5,859 nt of DNA from WHTB01 sp050699035 (lineage in GTDB: Bacteria > Actinomycetota > Actinomycetes > Propionibacteriales > Nocardioidaceae): assembly GCA_050699035.1 (NCBI GenBank), contig JBOHDE010000236.1, positions 1 through 5,859 of the forward strand, read 5' to 3'. The position numbers were made by a program, and so were the translations under genes. This document shows positions 1 through 5,772 of the stretch, in pieces. The notes beneath the pieces were generated by a model. It was not told the DNA's origin and did no database searches. It saw only the letters and a program-made list of their open reading frames with translations. Positions within the stretch are counted from its first letter, which is position 1; every line of letters begins with the position of its first letter.

Positions 1-1
1 C

Positions 2-196
2 TACGCCCTCCCGATCCTGTATGGCGACCGACTCGTCGGGAAGCTCGACGCCACGGCCGACCGAGATGCCGGGGTGCTCCGCGTCGCGGCGGTCCATCGG
101 GACGCCCCGTTCAGCAAGGCGATGGCGGCGGCGGTCGACCGTGAGATCAACGACCTGGCCCACTGGCTCCAGCTGGAGCTGGTCCGGCCCGACTGA
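2..196 (+). CDS. YcaQ/AlkZ-type winged-helix DNA glycosylase family protein (C-terminal fragment)
   Basis: Only the last 65 codons are present; the start lies before the window. The frame is open from base 2 to the TGA at 194-196. The fragment begins YALPILYGDRLVGKLDA and continues with an ADRDAGVLRV segment and a short helical tail ending ELVRPD. This 'P-x-L-x-G-D-R-L-V-G-x-L-D ... R-x-x-G-x-L-x-V' pattern is typical of the C-terminal end of the winged-helix family that includes E. coli YcaQ and Streptomyces AlkZ, which unhook interstrand DNA crosslinks by glycosylase action. The catalytic region is not in the window, so enzymatic activity is inferred from the family only, and the protein could be an uncharacterised winged-helix paralogue. 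It converges on the minus-strand methyltransferase gene with 24 bp between the stop codons. Confidence 0.75.
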   Translation, partial: YALPILYGDRLVGKLDATADRDAGVLRVAAVHRDAPFSKAMAAAVDREINDLAHWLQLELVRPD

Positions 197-220
197 GCGT
201 CAGGCGCCCTCCTCAGCCGG

Positions 221-1018
221 TCACTTCCGCCCTCGCCAGGTGGCGATGACGACGGTGGCGTTCAGCTCGTCGTCCGTCGCGACCCGCGAGACCAGCCCGT
301 TGCGGGCGAAGGCAGCGACGGCTTGCGGTGCCTGGCGCTCGCTCGTCTCGACCAGCACGTGGCCGCCCGGCGCGAGCCACTGCGGCGCCGCGGCGGCTAC
401 TCGCCGCAAGACGTCGAGCCCGTCGGCGCCACCGTCGAGCGCGACGAGCGCCTCGTGCAGGCGGGCCTCCGGCGGCAGCAGCCCGACCTCCTCGGTGGGT
501 ACGTAGGGCACGTTGGCCACCAGGACGTCGACACGGCCGCGCAGGGCAGTGGGCAGCGGCTCGAAGAGGTCCCCTTCGTACACCTGCCCCCCGACGGCGG
601 ACACGTTGCGCCGGGCGCACCGTACGGCCGCAGGGTCGATGTCGGCGGCGTGCAGCTCGGCTCCGTCTTGCGCGTCGACCAGGACGACACCCAGCGCGCC
701 CGACCCGCAGCACAGGTCCACGACGACCGATCCAGTCCCGACCATCCCAGCGGCCTGCTGGCAGAGAAGCTCGGTGCGGCGGCGGGGTACGAACACCCCG
801 GGATCCACCCAGACCCGCCGACCGCAGAACTCCGCCCAGCCGATCACGTGTTCGAGGGGCAGGCCGGCGACTCGACGGTCGACCATGGCGGCGAGGTCGC
901 TGGGCGCGCGGGCCGCGGAGATGAGCAGTTGCGCCTCGTCCTCGGCGAACACGCTGCCGCCGGTCCGCAGCATGGACACGACCTCGGAGCGGGTCAGTGG
1001 GGACAGTGGACCCGACAA
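221..1018 (-). CDS. PrmC/HemK-related putative protein N5-glutamine methyltransferase
   Basis: The 265-aa product is a class I SAM-dependent methyltransferase of the HemK/PrmC superfamily. Visible landmarks are a helical N-terminal domain (about residues 9-60), FVPRRRTELL at 76-85 (counterpart of the PrmC 'PRpdTE' segment), the SAM-binding loop VVVDLCCGSGALG at 98-110, the acidic ADID at 125-128, NVPYVP at 169-174, and ALDGGADGLDVLRR at 193-206. True PrmC methylates the GGQ glutamine of peptide release factors and carries NPPY; here the first proline is valine. That points to the actinobacterial PrmC-related subfamily of unknown substrate rather than to PrmC itself. The annotated start is TTG (1016-1018) without a good Shine-Dalgarno. 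Internal GTG (codon 14) and ATG (codon 16) are possible but would trim the N-terminal helix. The frame stays open for 34 codons upstream, where a GAGGAGG precedes an in-frame ATC codon, so the true N-terminus may be about 8 residues longer. Confidence 0.88.
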   Translation of the reverse strand: MSGPLSPLTRSEVVSMLRTGGSVFAEDEAQLLISAARAPSDLAAMVDRRVAGLPLEHVIGWAEFCGRRVWVDPGVFVPRRRTELLCQQAAGMVGTGSVVVDLCCGSGALGVVLVDAQDGAELHAADIDPAAVRCARRNVSAVGGQVYEGDLFEPLPTALRGRVDVLVANVPYVPTEEVGLLPPEARLHEALVALDGGADGLDVLRRVAAAAPQWLAPGGHVLVETSERQAPQAVAAFARNGLVSRVATDDELNATVVIATWRGRK

Positions 1019-1050
1019 CGGATCGCCGTTCGGTCGGTCGATGCGCCTTG

Positions 1051-1057
1051 CCTCCTC
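1051..1057 (-). promoter_or_regulatory. Strong Shine-Dalgarno-like GAGGAGG upstream of the HemK-like gene
   Basis: On the minus strand GAGGAGG is followed after 8 nt by an ATC codon (1042-1040) in the methyltransferase frame, and 24 nt after that ATC by the TTG start at 1018. It is the best ribosome-binding match in the 190-bp spacer, yet no ATG, GTG or TTG lies at the right distance. Either it is used with a rare ATC start, or it is fortuitous, or the ATC is a mutated or misread ATG. Confidence 0.35.
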
Positions 1058-1208
1058 GGCACGTTCAGGCTGGAGCGCACCAGCATTCCCCCATGTCGCG
1101 CGCGAAGCCAGCGGGTTTCGATGTCAGAGCGTTCAGTTGCTCGGACTTTGGGGACGTTCGTCCACCCTCCGACCCGCACAGAGTTCCCGGAATCGCCGAT
1201 CGCGAAGA

Positions 1209-2102
1209 CTAGTGCGCCAATCGCGGCGACTGGGCTGTCGGTGGCGGGAGCCGCGAGCCGAGCCCACGCGCTGCGATCAGGGCGCTGCCAGCCAGCAGCC
1301 CGAGGCCGACGAGGGCCAGCGCGGATGTGACGACGCCAAGGTCGAGTGGGCCCCGTCCGCCGTACGTCTGAACCATCGACGAGGCGATCAAGCCGACGTA
1401 CCCGGCCGCGCCGAGGGCCACGACCTTGAGACGGCGGAGCTCACTGGACTCGGACAGCGAGAGTACGAGCGCCAGCGCCGGCAGGACCTGGACGGCGTGC
1501 AACGTGAACGCGTGCGGCACCTTCAGCGCACCGTCCGCGCCGAACGTGTTCCCGCCATCGACGATCATCTGCACGCCGACCGCCTGGCTGACGAGCATGA
1601 GCACCAGGCCGGTCCGGATGGCCCACGCCAGGCTCGAGGGAGCATCGATCGAGAGGAAGGACCGCACGGCGACGAAGACCGTGATCAGCCCGACAATCGT
1701 TACCAGGAAGCCCATCGTCGAGAAGACCGCCCCGTCGAACGAGGTGTCCTCGTTGAAGTGGGACGCGACGCCCCGCCACTTCTGCATCGAGATGAGGAAG
1801 ACCTCGCCGATCGACGCGACGGCGAGCGTGCCGACGACGACCCAGCCCAGTGCCTTCCTGGGACGGAGGAACGACATGATCCAGGCGAGGGTCACGACGG
1901 TGATGCCGAACGACAGCCCGAACACCACCGGCTTGCGCCAGGAGACGGGGCCCTCCCACGGCCCGCCGTCAACGAGGTAGACCCCGGCGTGGAACACCCC
2001 GCTGAGTACGAGCAGCGCACCGCACACATAGGCGAACCGCTGGAATGACGCAACCGGCGTGAACCGGGCCGCGCGTACGAACTCCTTCACCAGATCCTGC
2101 AT
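1209..2102 (-). CDS. Uncharacterised multi-pass membrane protein (about 8 TM)
   Basis: I do not recognise a named family for this 297-aa protein. Hydrophobic segments lie at roughly residues 24-44, 57-78, 85-105, 126-148, 160-182, 198-216, 225-245 and 256-278, so it is an integral cytoplasmic-membrane protein with about eight spans and short loops. Polar residues sit inside or beside the spans in motif-like clusters: WRKPVVFGLSFG (55-66), MQKWRGVASHFNEDTSFDG (106-124) and PHAFTLHAVQVLPAL (196-210), with histidines at 115, 197 and 202. Such buried His/Arg/Asn/Asp residues suggest a ligand, cofactor or ion role, but this is inference only. The tail after residue 279 is short, proline-rich and basic. 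The start is the ATG at 2102-2100, with a G-rich stretch (GGGGG) 8-12 nt upstream as a weak ribosome-binding site. It is transcribed away from the ICMT-like gene and lies 190 bp upstream of the HemK-like gene on the same strand, too far to assume an operon. Confidence 0.85.
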   Translation of the reverse strand: MQDLVKEFVRAARFTPVASFQRFAYVCGALLVLSGVFHAGVYLVDGGPWEGPVSWRKPVVFGLSFGITVVTLAWIMSFLRPRKALGWVVVGTLAVASIGEVFLISMQKWRGVASHFNEDTSFDGAVFSTMGFLVTIVGLITVFVAVRSFLSIDAPSSLAWAIRTGLVLMLVSQAVGVQMIVDGGNTFGADGALKVPHAFTLHAVQVLPALALVLSLSESSELRRLKVVALGAAGYVGLIASSMVQTYGGRGPLDLGVVTSALALVGLGLLAGSALIAARGLGSRLPPPTAQSPRLAH

Positions 2103-2198
2103 GAGACGACCCCCAAGCCGCGACCCCCCGCACTTTCGACGCTACGCCCGCCGTAGGTCGCCCGCCAGCGTCACTTCGGAGCAGAGTGGGAGAGCGGG
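2103..2198. promoter_or_regulatory. Divergent intergenic region with inverted repeat
   Basis: This 96-bp spacer must hold the promoters of both flanking divergent genes. A short inverted repeat, CTACG-N5-CGTAG, lies at 2142-2156. On the minus strand TAGCGT (2144-2139) fits the loose actinobacterial -10 pattern TANNNT about 36 nt before the membrane-protein ATG, and it overlaps the left arm of the repeat; no good -35 is visible. No convincing -10 was found for the + strand gene. An operator role for the repeat is conjecture. Confidence 0.35.
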
Positions 2199-2654
2199 GT
2201 GGCCCGGGGAGGCACGCTGAACTGGCGGATGGCGAACGTGCCGTTGCCCGAGCTGATCCTGCTCGGCGTCGCGGCGGGAGTCGGGCTGCAGCGGCTGCGG
2301 CCCTGGCCCTTGCCTGGAGACCGGCGTCTGCAGCACCTGGTCGGCTGGCCGCTCGTCGCGCTCGGTACGACGCTCGTCGTCCGATCGGTGCAGGAGGCCG
2401 GGCGGGTCGACCTCGAGCAACCTGAGAGCCTCGTCACCGGTGGTCCGTACGCGCGCCGTCGCAACCCGATGTACGTCGGGTGGGCGCTGATCCACCTTGG
2501 CGTCGGTCTGACGAGCGGGTCGGTGTGGGTCCTCGCAACGATGCCGGTCGTCGCCGGACCGATGCATCGGGAGGTGCTCGGTGAGGAGCGGCGGCTCGGT
2601 CAGAAGTTCGGCCCCGAGTTCCGTCGCTACCGGGCAGCCGTCCCGCGCTACTGA
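2199..2654 (+). CDS. Isoprenylcysteine carboxyl methyltransferase (ICMT/PEMT)-like membrane methyltransferase
   Basis: The 151-aa product has the hallmark C-terminal half of the ICMT/phospholipid-methyltransferase-like family: TGGPYARRRNPMYVG at 80-94, a histidine at 99, then HREVLGEERRLGQKFGPEFRRYRAAVPRY at 123-151. In the family, the basic 'R-N-P-x-Y' segment and the 'E-E-x-x-L...F-G-x-x-[FY]-x-x-Y...V-x-R' tail build the SAM pocket at the membrane face. Hydrophobic spans are visible at about 16-32, 47-64, 92-106 and 107-121. The natural substrate of such bacterial proteins is generally unknown; a small lipid or thiol substrate is possible, and protein prenylcysteine is unlikely in bacteria. 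The GTG at 2199 has GGGAG at 2188-2192 with good spacing. An alternative ATG at 2229 (codon 11) has GGGGAGG about 16 nt upstream, which is rather far. It appears monocistronic, with a GC-rich hairpin downstream. Confidence 0.88.
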   Translation: MARGGTLNWRMANVPLPELILLGVAAGVGLQRLRPWPLPGDRRLQHLVGWPLVALGTTLVVRSVQEAGRVDLEQPESLVTGGPYARRRNPMYVGWALIHLGVGLTSGSVWVLATMPVVAGPMHREVLGEERRLGQKFGPEFRRYRAAVPRY

Positions 2655-2670
2655 CGGCCCCGCTCAACCG

Positions 2671-2690
2671 GGCCTGCCCGAGGGCGGGTC
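2671..2690 (+). terminator. GC-rich hairpin after the ICMT-like gene
   Basis: GGCCTGCC (2671-2678) pairs with GGCGGGTC (2683-2690) around a CGAG loop, giving 8 bp including two G-T wobbles. It starts 16 nt after the stop codon and has no T-tract, as is common for terminator-like hairpins in high-GC actinobacteria. Its right arm overlaps the first copy of the tandem 9-bp repeat, so the sequence may instead serve the downstream promoter. Confidence 0.4.
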
Positions 2691-2701
2691 ACGCGGGTCA
2701 C
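2684..2701. repeat. Perfect tandem 9-bp repeat (GCGGGTCAC x2) upstream of the operon
   Basis: Two identical, directly abutting copies of GCGGGTCAC occupy 2684-2692 and 2693-2701. They end 57 bp before the proposed GTG of the phosphatidyltransferase gene and cover the position where a -35 element would fall for the -10 candidate at 2718-2723. Their position suggests a possible regulator site, but 9-bp repeats can arise by chance or slippage in GC-rich DNA. Confidence 0.45.
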
Positions 2702-2714
2702 GGCTAGGTGGACG

Positions 2715-2723
2715 TACTAGTCT
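2715..2723 (+). promoter_or_regulatory. Possible -10 region of the five-gene operon
   Basis: TACTAGTCT is the most AT-rich patch between the ICMT-like gene and the operon, and it contains TAGTCT (TANNNT, 2718-2723). Initiation about 7 nt downstream would give a leader of roughly 29 nt with the GGAGG Shine-Dalgarno at the right place. The -35 region is a poor match. This placement also argues against translation from the GTG at 2708. Confidence 0.35.
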
Positions 2724-2746
2724 CAACCCGTCGGAAACAACAGTGT

Positions 2747-2751
2747 GGAGG
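2747..2751 (+). promoter_or_regulatory. Ribosome-binding site deciding the phosphatidyltransferase start
   Basis: TGGAGGA contains GGAGG at 2747-2751, seven nt before the GTG at 2759. This sets the start well downstream of the longest possible frame, which would begin at GTG 2708 with no ribosome-binding site. A second GTG at 2762 is 10 nt from GGAGG and cannot be excluded. Confidence 0.75.
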
Positions 2752-2758
2752 ATCGTCG

Positions 2759-3352
2759 GTGGTGCCTGAGGGTGGGGATCGTACGATCACCAACCGCATC
2801 CTGACCATCCCCAACATCTTGAGCTTGGCTCGGTTGGCGGGGGTGCCCCTTTTCCTGTGGTTGGTGCTCGGACCCGAGGCGGACGGCTGGGCGATCGCCG
2901 TCCTCATGCTGTCGGGCGTCACCGACTACCTCGACGGCCTGCTCGCGCGCACGCTGAACCAGGCCACCAAGCTCGGCCAGTACCTCGACCCGATCGCCGA
3001 CCGCTGCTACATCCTCGCCGTCGTCGTCGGCCTGGCCATGCGCGACATCATCCCGTGGTGGCTGGCCGTCGCCCTGCCGCTGCGTGACGTCTTCTTGTTC
3101 TCGCTGGTCCCGTTCCTTCGTACTCGGGGCTACAACGCCCTGCCGGTGCACTTCCTCGGCAAGGCGGCCACCGCCAACCTGTTGTACGCGTTCCCGCTGT
3201 TGCTGCTCGGCGAGGGTGACGGCATGCTGCCGACCCTGGCCGATGTGTTCGGTTGGGCTTTCGCGATCTGGGGGACTGCTCTGTACTGGTGGGGCGGCGT
3301 GTTGTATGCCTGGCAGGTCCGCAAACTACTCAGCACGCCGAGGAGGGTGTGA
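2759..3352 (+). CDS. CDP-alcohol phosphatidyltransferase family protein (PgsA2-like)
   Basis: This is an integral-membrane enzyme of 197 aa that transfers a phosphatidyl group from a CDP-lipid to an alcohol such as glycerol-3-phosphate or phosphatidylglycerol. The full family signature D-x2-D-G-x2-A-R-x8-G-x3-D-x3-D is present: D56, D59, G60, A63, R64, G73, D77 and D81 (numbered from the GTG at 2759). The aspartates bind the divalent metals and D81 is the expected catalytic base. The N-terminal LTIPNILSLARLAGVPLFLWL (about 15-35) is typical of PgsA and cardiolipin-synthase-like members, and several further hydrophobic spans follow to residue about 187. The start is chosen from the GGAGG seven nt upstream. 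The gene heads a tight operon, with its stop only 3 nt before the next start, and synteny matches M. tuberculosis pgsA2 (Rv1822). The acceptor alcohol cannot be read from the sequence; phosphatidylglycerophosphate synthase and cardiolipin synthase are both possible. Confidence 0.92.
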   Translation: MVPEGGDRTITNRILTIPNILSLARLAGVPLFLWLVLGPEADGWAIAVLMLSGVTDYLDGLLARTLNQATKLGQYLDPIADRCYILAVVVGLAMRDIIPWWLAVALPLRDVFLFSLVPFLRTRGYNALPVHFLGKAATANLLYAFPLLLLGEGDGMLPTLADVFGWAFAIWGTALYWWGGVLYAWQVRKLLSTPRRV

Positions 3353-3355
3353 GCC

Positions 3356-4240
3356 GTGCAGGAGTCACCGGTGGCGGAGTACGGCGAGTCGCGGCGGCCC
3401 GACAAGGGAACCGGTCCGCGGCGCGCGGACGCCTCGATGTCCCTGCTGAACGACCTGATGACCAACACGCTCGACGAGGACTACGCGTCCGTCGCCGAGG
3501 ACCGCGGCGATGGCGCACCGCAGTCCAACCGCGCGGGCTTCGTCGGGCTGGTCGCCGCGACGCTCGCCTTCGGCGCGATGCTGGCCGTGTCCGCCGTGCA
3601 GACCGACCGCAGCCGACCGGCCGACGAGGAGGAGCGCGCCCAGCTGATCGAGCGGATCAACCTGCAGGGCGACGCCAACGACGAGCTGCGCGCCGAGGCG
3701 GACGTCCTGGAGCGCTCGGTCGCGGCGCTCGAGTCGGAGGTCGCGGAGATCGGCGGCCGGCAGGAGGCGCTCGAGCGGAGCGTCCGACGGCTCGGGGTGC
3801 AGGTCGGCTCGCAAGCCGTCGTCGGCCCGGGGATGCAGGTCATCGTCGACGATGCCGAGGACCCGTCCGCGGGCCATCAGGGCCAGGTCGTCGACGCCGA
3901 CCTCCAGCTGCTGGTCAACGGGCTGTGGGTCGCCGGTGCCGAGGCGGTCAGCATCAACGGCCAGCGCATCACCACCCGTACGTCGATCCGCGGCGCCGCC
4001 AAGGCGATCACGGTGAACTTCAAGTCACTCGAGCGGCCATACGTCGTCTCGGCGATCGGTGACCCCGACACGCTCCAGGCGCGGTTCTTCGAGACCGCCG
4101 CCGGGCAGGCCTGGTTTGACTACCAGAACAACTTCGGGGTGAAGTTCGAGACCCAGATCAAGGAGCGGATGACGGTGCCGGCCCGTGGCGTCGGCCGGCT
4201 CCGCTACGCCGACCAGTCACCGTCGAAGGAGCGCCCGTGA
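3356..4240 (+). CDS. DUF881 family membrane-anchored coiled-coil protein (first copy)
   Basis: The 294-aa product has an N-terminal charged cytoplasmic region (1-59), one transmembrane helix (about 60-81), a long acidic heptad-like region predicted to form a coiled coil (about 89-147, rich in E, R, L and A), then the DUF881 globular domain from about 152. That domain includes VVGPGMQVIVDDA (155-167), VVDADLQLLVNGLWVAGAEAVSINGQRI (178-205) and the PYVVSAIGDPDTL segment (228-240). Topology would place the coiled coil and domain outside the membrane. The function of DUF881 is unknown. The homologue by position is M. tuberculosis Rv1823. The start is the GTG at 3356, preceded by AGGAGGG with 8 nt spacing. 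This copy has a longer N-terminal tail (59 residues before the membrane) than the second copy (27). It overlaps the next gene by 4 nt (GTGA), implying translational coupling. Confidence 0.92.
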   Translation: MQESPVAEYGESRRPDKGTGPRRADASMSLLNDLMTNTLDEDYASVAEDRGDGAPQSNRAGFVGLVAATLAFGAMLAVSAVQTDRSRPADEEERAQLIERINLQGDANDELRAEADVLERSVAALESEVAEIGGRQEALERSVRRLGVQVGSQAVVGPGMQVIVDDAEDPSAGHQGQVVDADLQLLVNGLWVAGAEAVSINGQRITTRTSIRGAAKAITVNFKSLERPYVVSAIGDPDTLQARFFETAAGQAWFDYQNNFGVKFETQIKERMTVPARGVGRLRYADQSPSKERP

Positions 4241-4569
4241 TCGCCGCCCTTGGACTACTGCTCGGAGTGGTGGTCGGCCTGATCGTGCAGCCCGAGGTGC
4301 CGCTCGGGCTCCAGCCCTACCTCCCGATCGCGGTGGTGGCCGCGCTCGATGCCGTCTTCGGCGGTCTTCGGGCCTACCTCGACGGCATCTTCGACGACAA
4401 GGTCTTCACGGTCTCGTTCTTCTCGAACGTGCTGATCGCGATGATCATCGTCTACCTCGGCGACCAGCTCGGGGTCGGCAACCAGCTGTCCACCGGTGTG
4501 ATCGTCGTGCTGGGCATCCGGATCTTCTCCAACGTCGCCGCGATCCGGCGCCACATCCTCCACGCGTGA
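4237..4569 (+). CDS. Small basic family protein (DUF1290)
   Basis: This is a 110-aa polytopic membrane protein with hydrophobic spans at about 2-17, 24-44, 57-76 and 83-100. It matches the DUF1290 'small basic protein' family, of which B. subtilis Sbp is a member. Family-like features include the short GLIVQPEVP turn after the first span, the central ALDAVFGGLRAYLDGIFDDKVF stretch (about 35-57), and VLGIRIFSNVAAIRRHIL at the C-terminus. No enzymatic motif is visible and the function is unknown. The GTG start at 4237 overlaps the preceding TGA (GTGA), and GAAGGAG lies 5 nt upstream. Its place between two DUF881 genes equals M. tuberculosis Rv1824. The recurrent linkage of DUF1290 with DUF881 suggests that the three products form one membrane assembly. 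Confidence 0.93.
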   Translation: MIAALGLLLGVVVGLIVQPEVPLGLQPYLPIAVVAALDAVFGGLRAYLDGIFDDKVFTVSFFSNVLIAMIIVYLGDQLGVGNQLSTGVIVVLGIRIFSNVAAIRRHILHA

Positions 4570-4578
4570 GTACGACAG

Positions 4579-5322
4579 ATGGCTGACGGGAAGAAGGCAC
4601 CGCTCAAGACCGGCCGCCAGCGGCTGATCAAGGCCTTCGGGCCGTCGGTCTCCCGCGGCCGGATGGTGGTCGGGCTGCTGCTCGCGATCCTCGGGTTCCT
4701 CGCCATCGTGCAGATCCAGACCCTCGACGACGACACCGAGTTCGCGGGCGCACGCCGCGAGGACCTGATCACCTTCCTCGACACCCTGGAGGCCGCGTCC
4801 CGCAGCGCCCAGTCCGACATCGACAACCTCGAGGCACGTCGTGACTCGCTGCGCGACGCGTCGGACCGGCGCAGCGCAGCGATCAACGAAGCCGAGCAGC
4901 AGGCCGAGGCGCTCGGCGTGCTGGCCGGAACGGCGCCGGCGACAGGGCCTGGTGTCATCGTCACGATCAACGACCCGGGCGACGACGTCACGGGCGGCAC
5001 CTTGCTCAACGCCCTGGAGGAGATGCGCAACGCCGGCGCGGAGGCGATCGAGGTCAACAACAAGGTGCGCGTCGTCGCGCAGACGAGCCTGGTCGACACC
5101 GAGGGTGGGGTGGCCGCCGGCGGCGTCGAGCTCGGGTCGCCGTATGTCTTCGAGGTGATCGGCCCACCCGACGACCTGGAGACTGCGATGAGCTTTCCTG
5201 GCGGTCTGACCGACGAGGTCGAGGAGCTCCAGGGCACGGTGGCGATCAAGCGGTCGGACGACATCAACATCGCCTCGTTGCACCGTCCCGAGACGCCTGA
5301 GTACGCTCGGCCCGCCAACTAG
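4579..5322 (+). CDS. DUF881 family membrane-anchored coiled-coil protein (second copy)
   Basis: The 247-aa product has a basic N-terminus (1-27), one transmembrane helix (about 28-46), a coiled-coil-like region (about 53-115), and a DUF881 domain from about 120. The domain contains TGPGVIVTINDPGDD (122-136), GTLLNALEEMRNAGAEAIEVNNKVRV (140-165), and GSPYVFEVIGPPDDLETAM (186-204). Architecture is the same as in the upstream copy, but sequence similarity looks modest, limited to the GPG-V-V-D, NAGAEA/VAGAEA and PYV-IG-PDL elements. This suggests an old duplication with specialised partners. The ATG at 4579 is the only sensible start: the next in-frame codons upstream reach TGA at 4567, and no internal start precedes the membrane helix. 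There is no clear Shine-Dalgarno before it, so translation may depend on ribosomes ending the small basic gene 9 nt upstream. It corresponds by order to M. tuberculosis Rv1825. Confidence 0.92.
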   Translation: MADGKKAPLKTGRQRLIKAFGPSVSRGRMVVGLLLAILGFLAIVQIQTLDDDTEFAGARREDLITFLDTLEAASRSAQSDIDNLEARRDSLRDASDRRSAAINEAEQQAEALGVLAGTAPATGPGVIVTINDPGDDVTGGTLLNALEEMRNAGAEAIEVNNKVRVVAQTSLVDTEGGVAAGGVELGSPYVFEVIGPPDDLETAMSFPGGLTDEVEELQGTVAIKRSDDINIASLHRPETPEYARPAN

Positions 5323-5337
5323 ACAGGAGCGACACCG

Positions 5338-5736
5338 ATGAGCCAAGACCCTGCCTCGTACCCCGACGACCTCAAGTACACCGCCGAGCACGAGTGGGTA
5401 CGTCAGCAGGACGGCTCGGTGCGCGTCGGGATCACCTCGTACGCGCAGGAGGCCCTTGGCGACATCGTGTACGTCCAGCTGCCGGAGGCCGGGAGCGCGG
5501 TCGAGGCCGGGTCAGCGGTGGGGGAGCTGGAGTCGACCAAGAGTGTGTCCGACCTGTACGCCCCGATCAGTGGCACCGTGGTGGCCAGCAACGACGCCCT
5601 CGACCAGACGCCGGAGCTGATCAACTCCGACCCGTACGGCGAGGGCTGGCTGCTCGAGATCGAGCCGGCCGAAGCAGCCGCGGTCGACGCTCTTCTCGAC
5701 GCGGCCGCCTACCGGTCGCAGGTCGAGTCCCCCTAA
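5338..5736 (+). CDS. gcvH: Glycine cleavage system H protein
   Basis: GcvH is the small cytosolic lipoyl carrier of the glycine cleavage complex; it shuttles the aminomethyl group from P protein (decarboxylase) to T protein and then to L protein for reoxidation. The 132-aa product is normal family length. It shows the N-terminal YTAEHEWV (14-21), GITSYAQEALGDIVYVQLPE (31-50), the lipoylation motif GELESTKSVSDLYAPISG (62-79) with lipoyl-lysine K68, and NSDPYGEGWLLEI (96-108) near the C-terminus. The ATG at 5338 has AGGAG 8 nt upstream and follows the second DUF881 stop by 15 nt, so it is the last gene of the operon in this window. No gcvP or gcvT is nearby, as in M. tuberculosis, where gcvH (Rv1826) sits at the same place between Rv1825 and garA. 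Confidence 0.97.
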   Translation: MSQDPASYPDDLKYTAEHEWVRQQDGSVRVGITSYAQEALGDIVYVQLPEAGSAVEAGSAVGELESTKSVSDLYAPISGTVVASNDALDQTPELINSDPYGEGWLLEIEPAEAAAVDALLDAAAYRSQVESP

Positions 5737-5753
5737 GGCGTATCTCCGTGGGC

Positions 5754-5772
5754 GGCCCGGTTTGACCCGGCC
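5754..5772 (+). terminator. Hairpin 17 nt downstream of gcvH
   Basis: GGCCCGGT (5754-5761) pairs with ACCCGGCC (5765-5772) around a TTG loop, with one internal C-C mismatch. The stem is GC-rich and has no T-tract. Its position just after gcvH suggests full or partial termination of the operon, but it overlaps the TTGACC of the promoter candidate and could belong to that element. Confidence 0.45.

Noticed and set aside
1152..1163. GGAC-GTTC-GTCC hairpin as a terminator for the 8-TM protein gene
   Set aside because: The stem is only four pairs with a mismatch just outside and no T-tract on the minus strand; too weak to call.
994..1179. 61-codon minus-strand open frame in the spacer between the HemK-like gene and the 8-TM gene
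   Set aside because: It overlaps the HemK-like start in another frame, has arginine-rich composition, no ribosome-binding support and no recognisable features.
513..2048. Long + strand open frame of 511 codons opposite the HemK-like and membrane-protein genes
   Set aside because: It is antisense to two well-supported genes, its product is low-complexity and rich in R, D, E and H with no recognisable domain, and such frames are expected opposite high-GC coding DNA.
2708..2758. N-terminal extension of the phosphatidyltransferase from GTG 2708 (17 extra residues)
   Set aside because: It has no ribosome-binding site, overlaps the likely -10 region, and encodes a non-hydrophobic stretch unlike the family N-terminus; GGAGG points to GTG 2759.
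4255..5391. Long minus-strand open frame of 378 codons opposite the operon
   Set aside because: It lies antisense to the small basic protein, the second DUF881 gene and gcvH; its composition (D, R, H, V, G rich) is that of a codon-position shadow.
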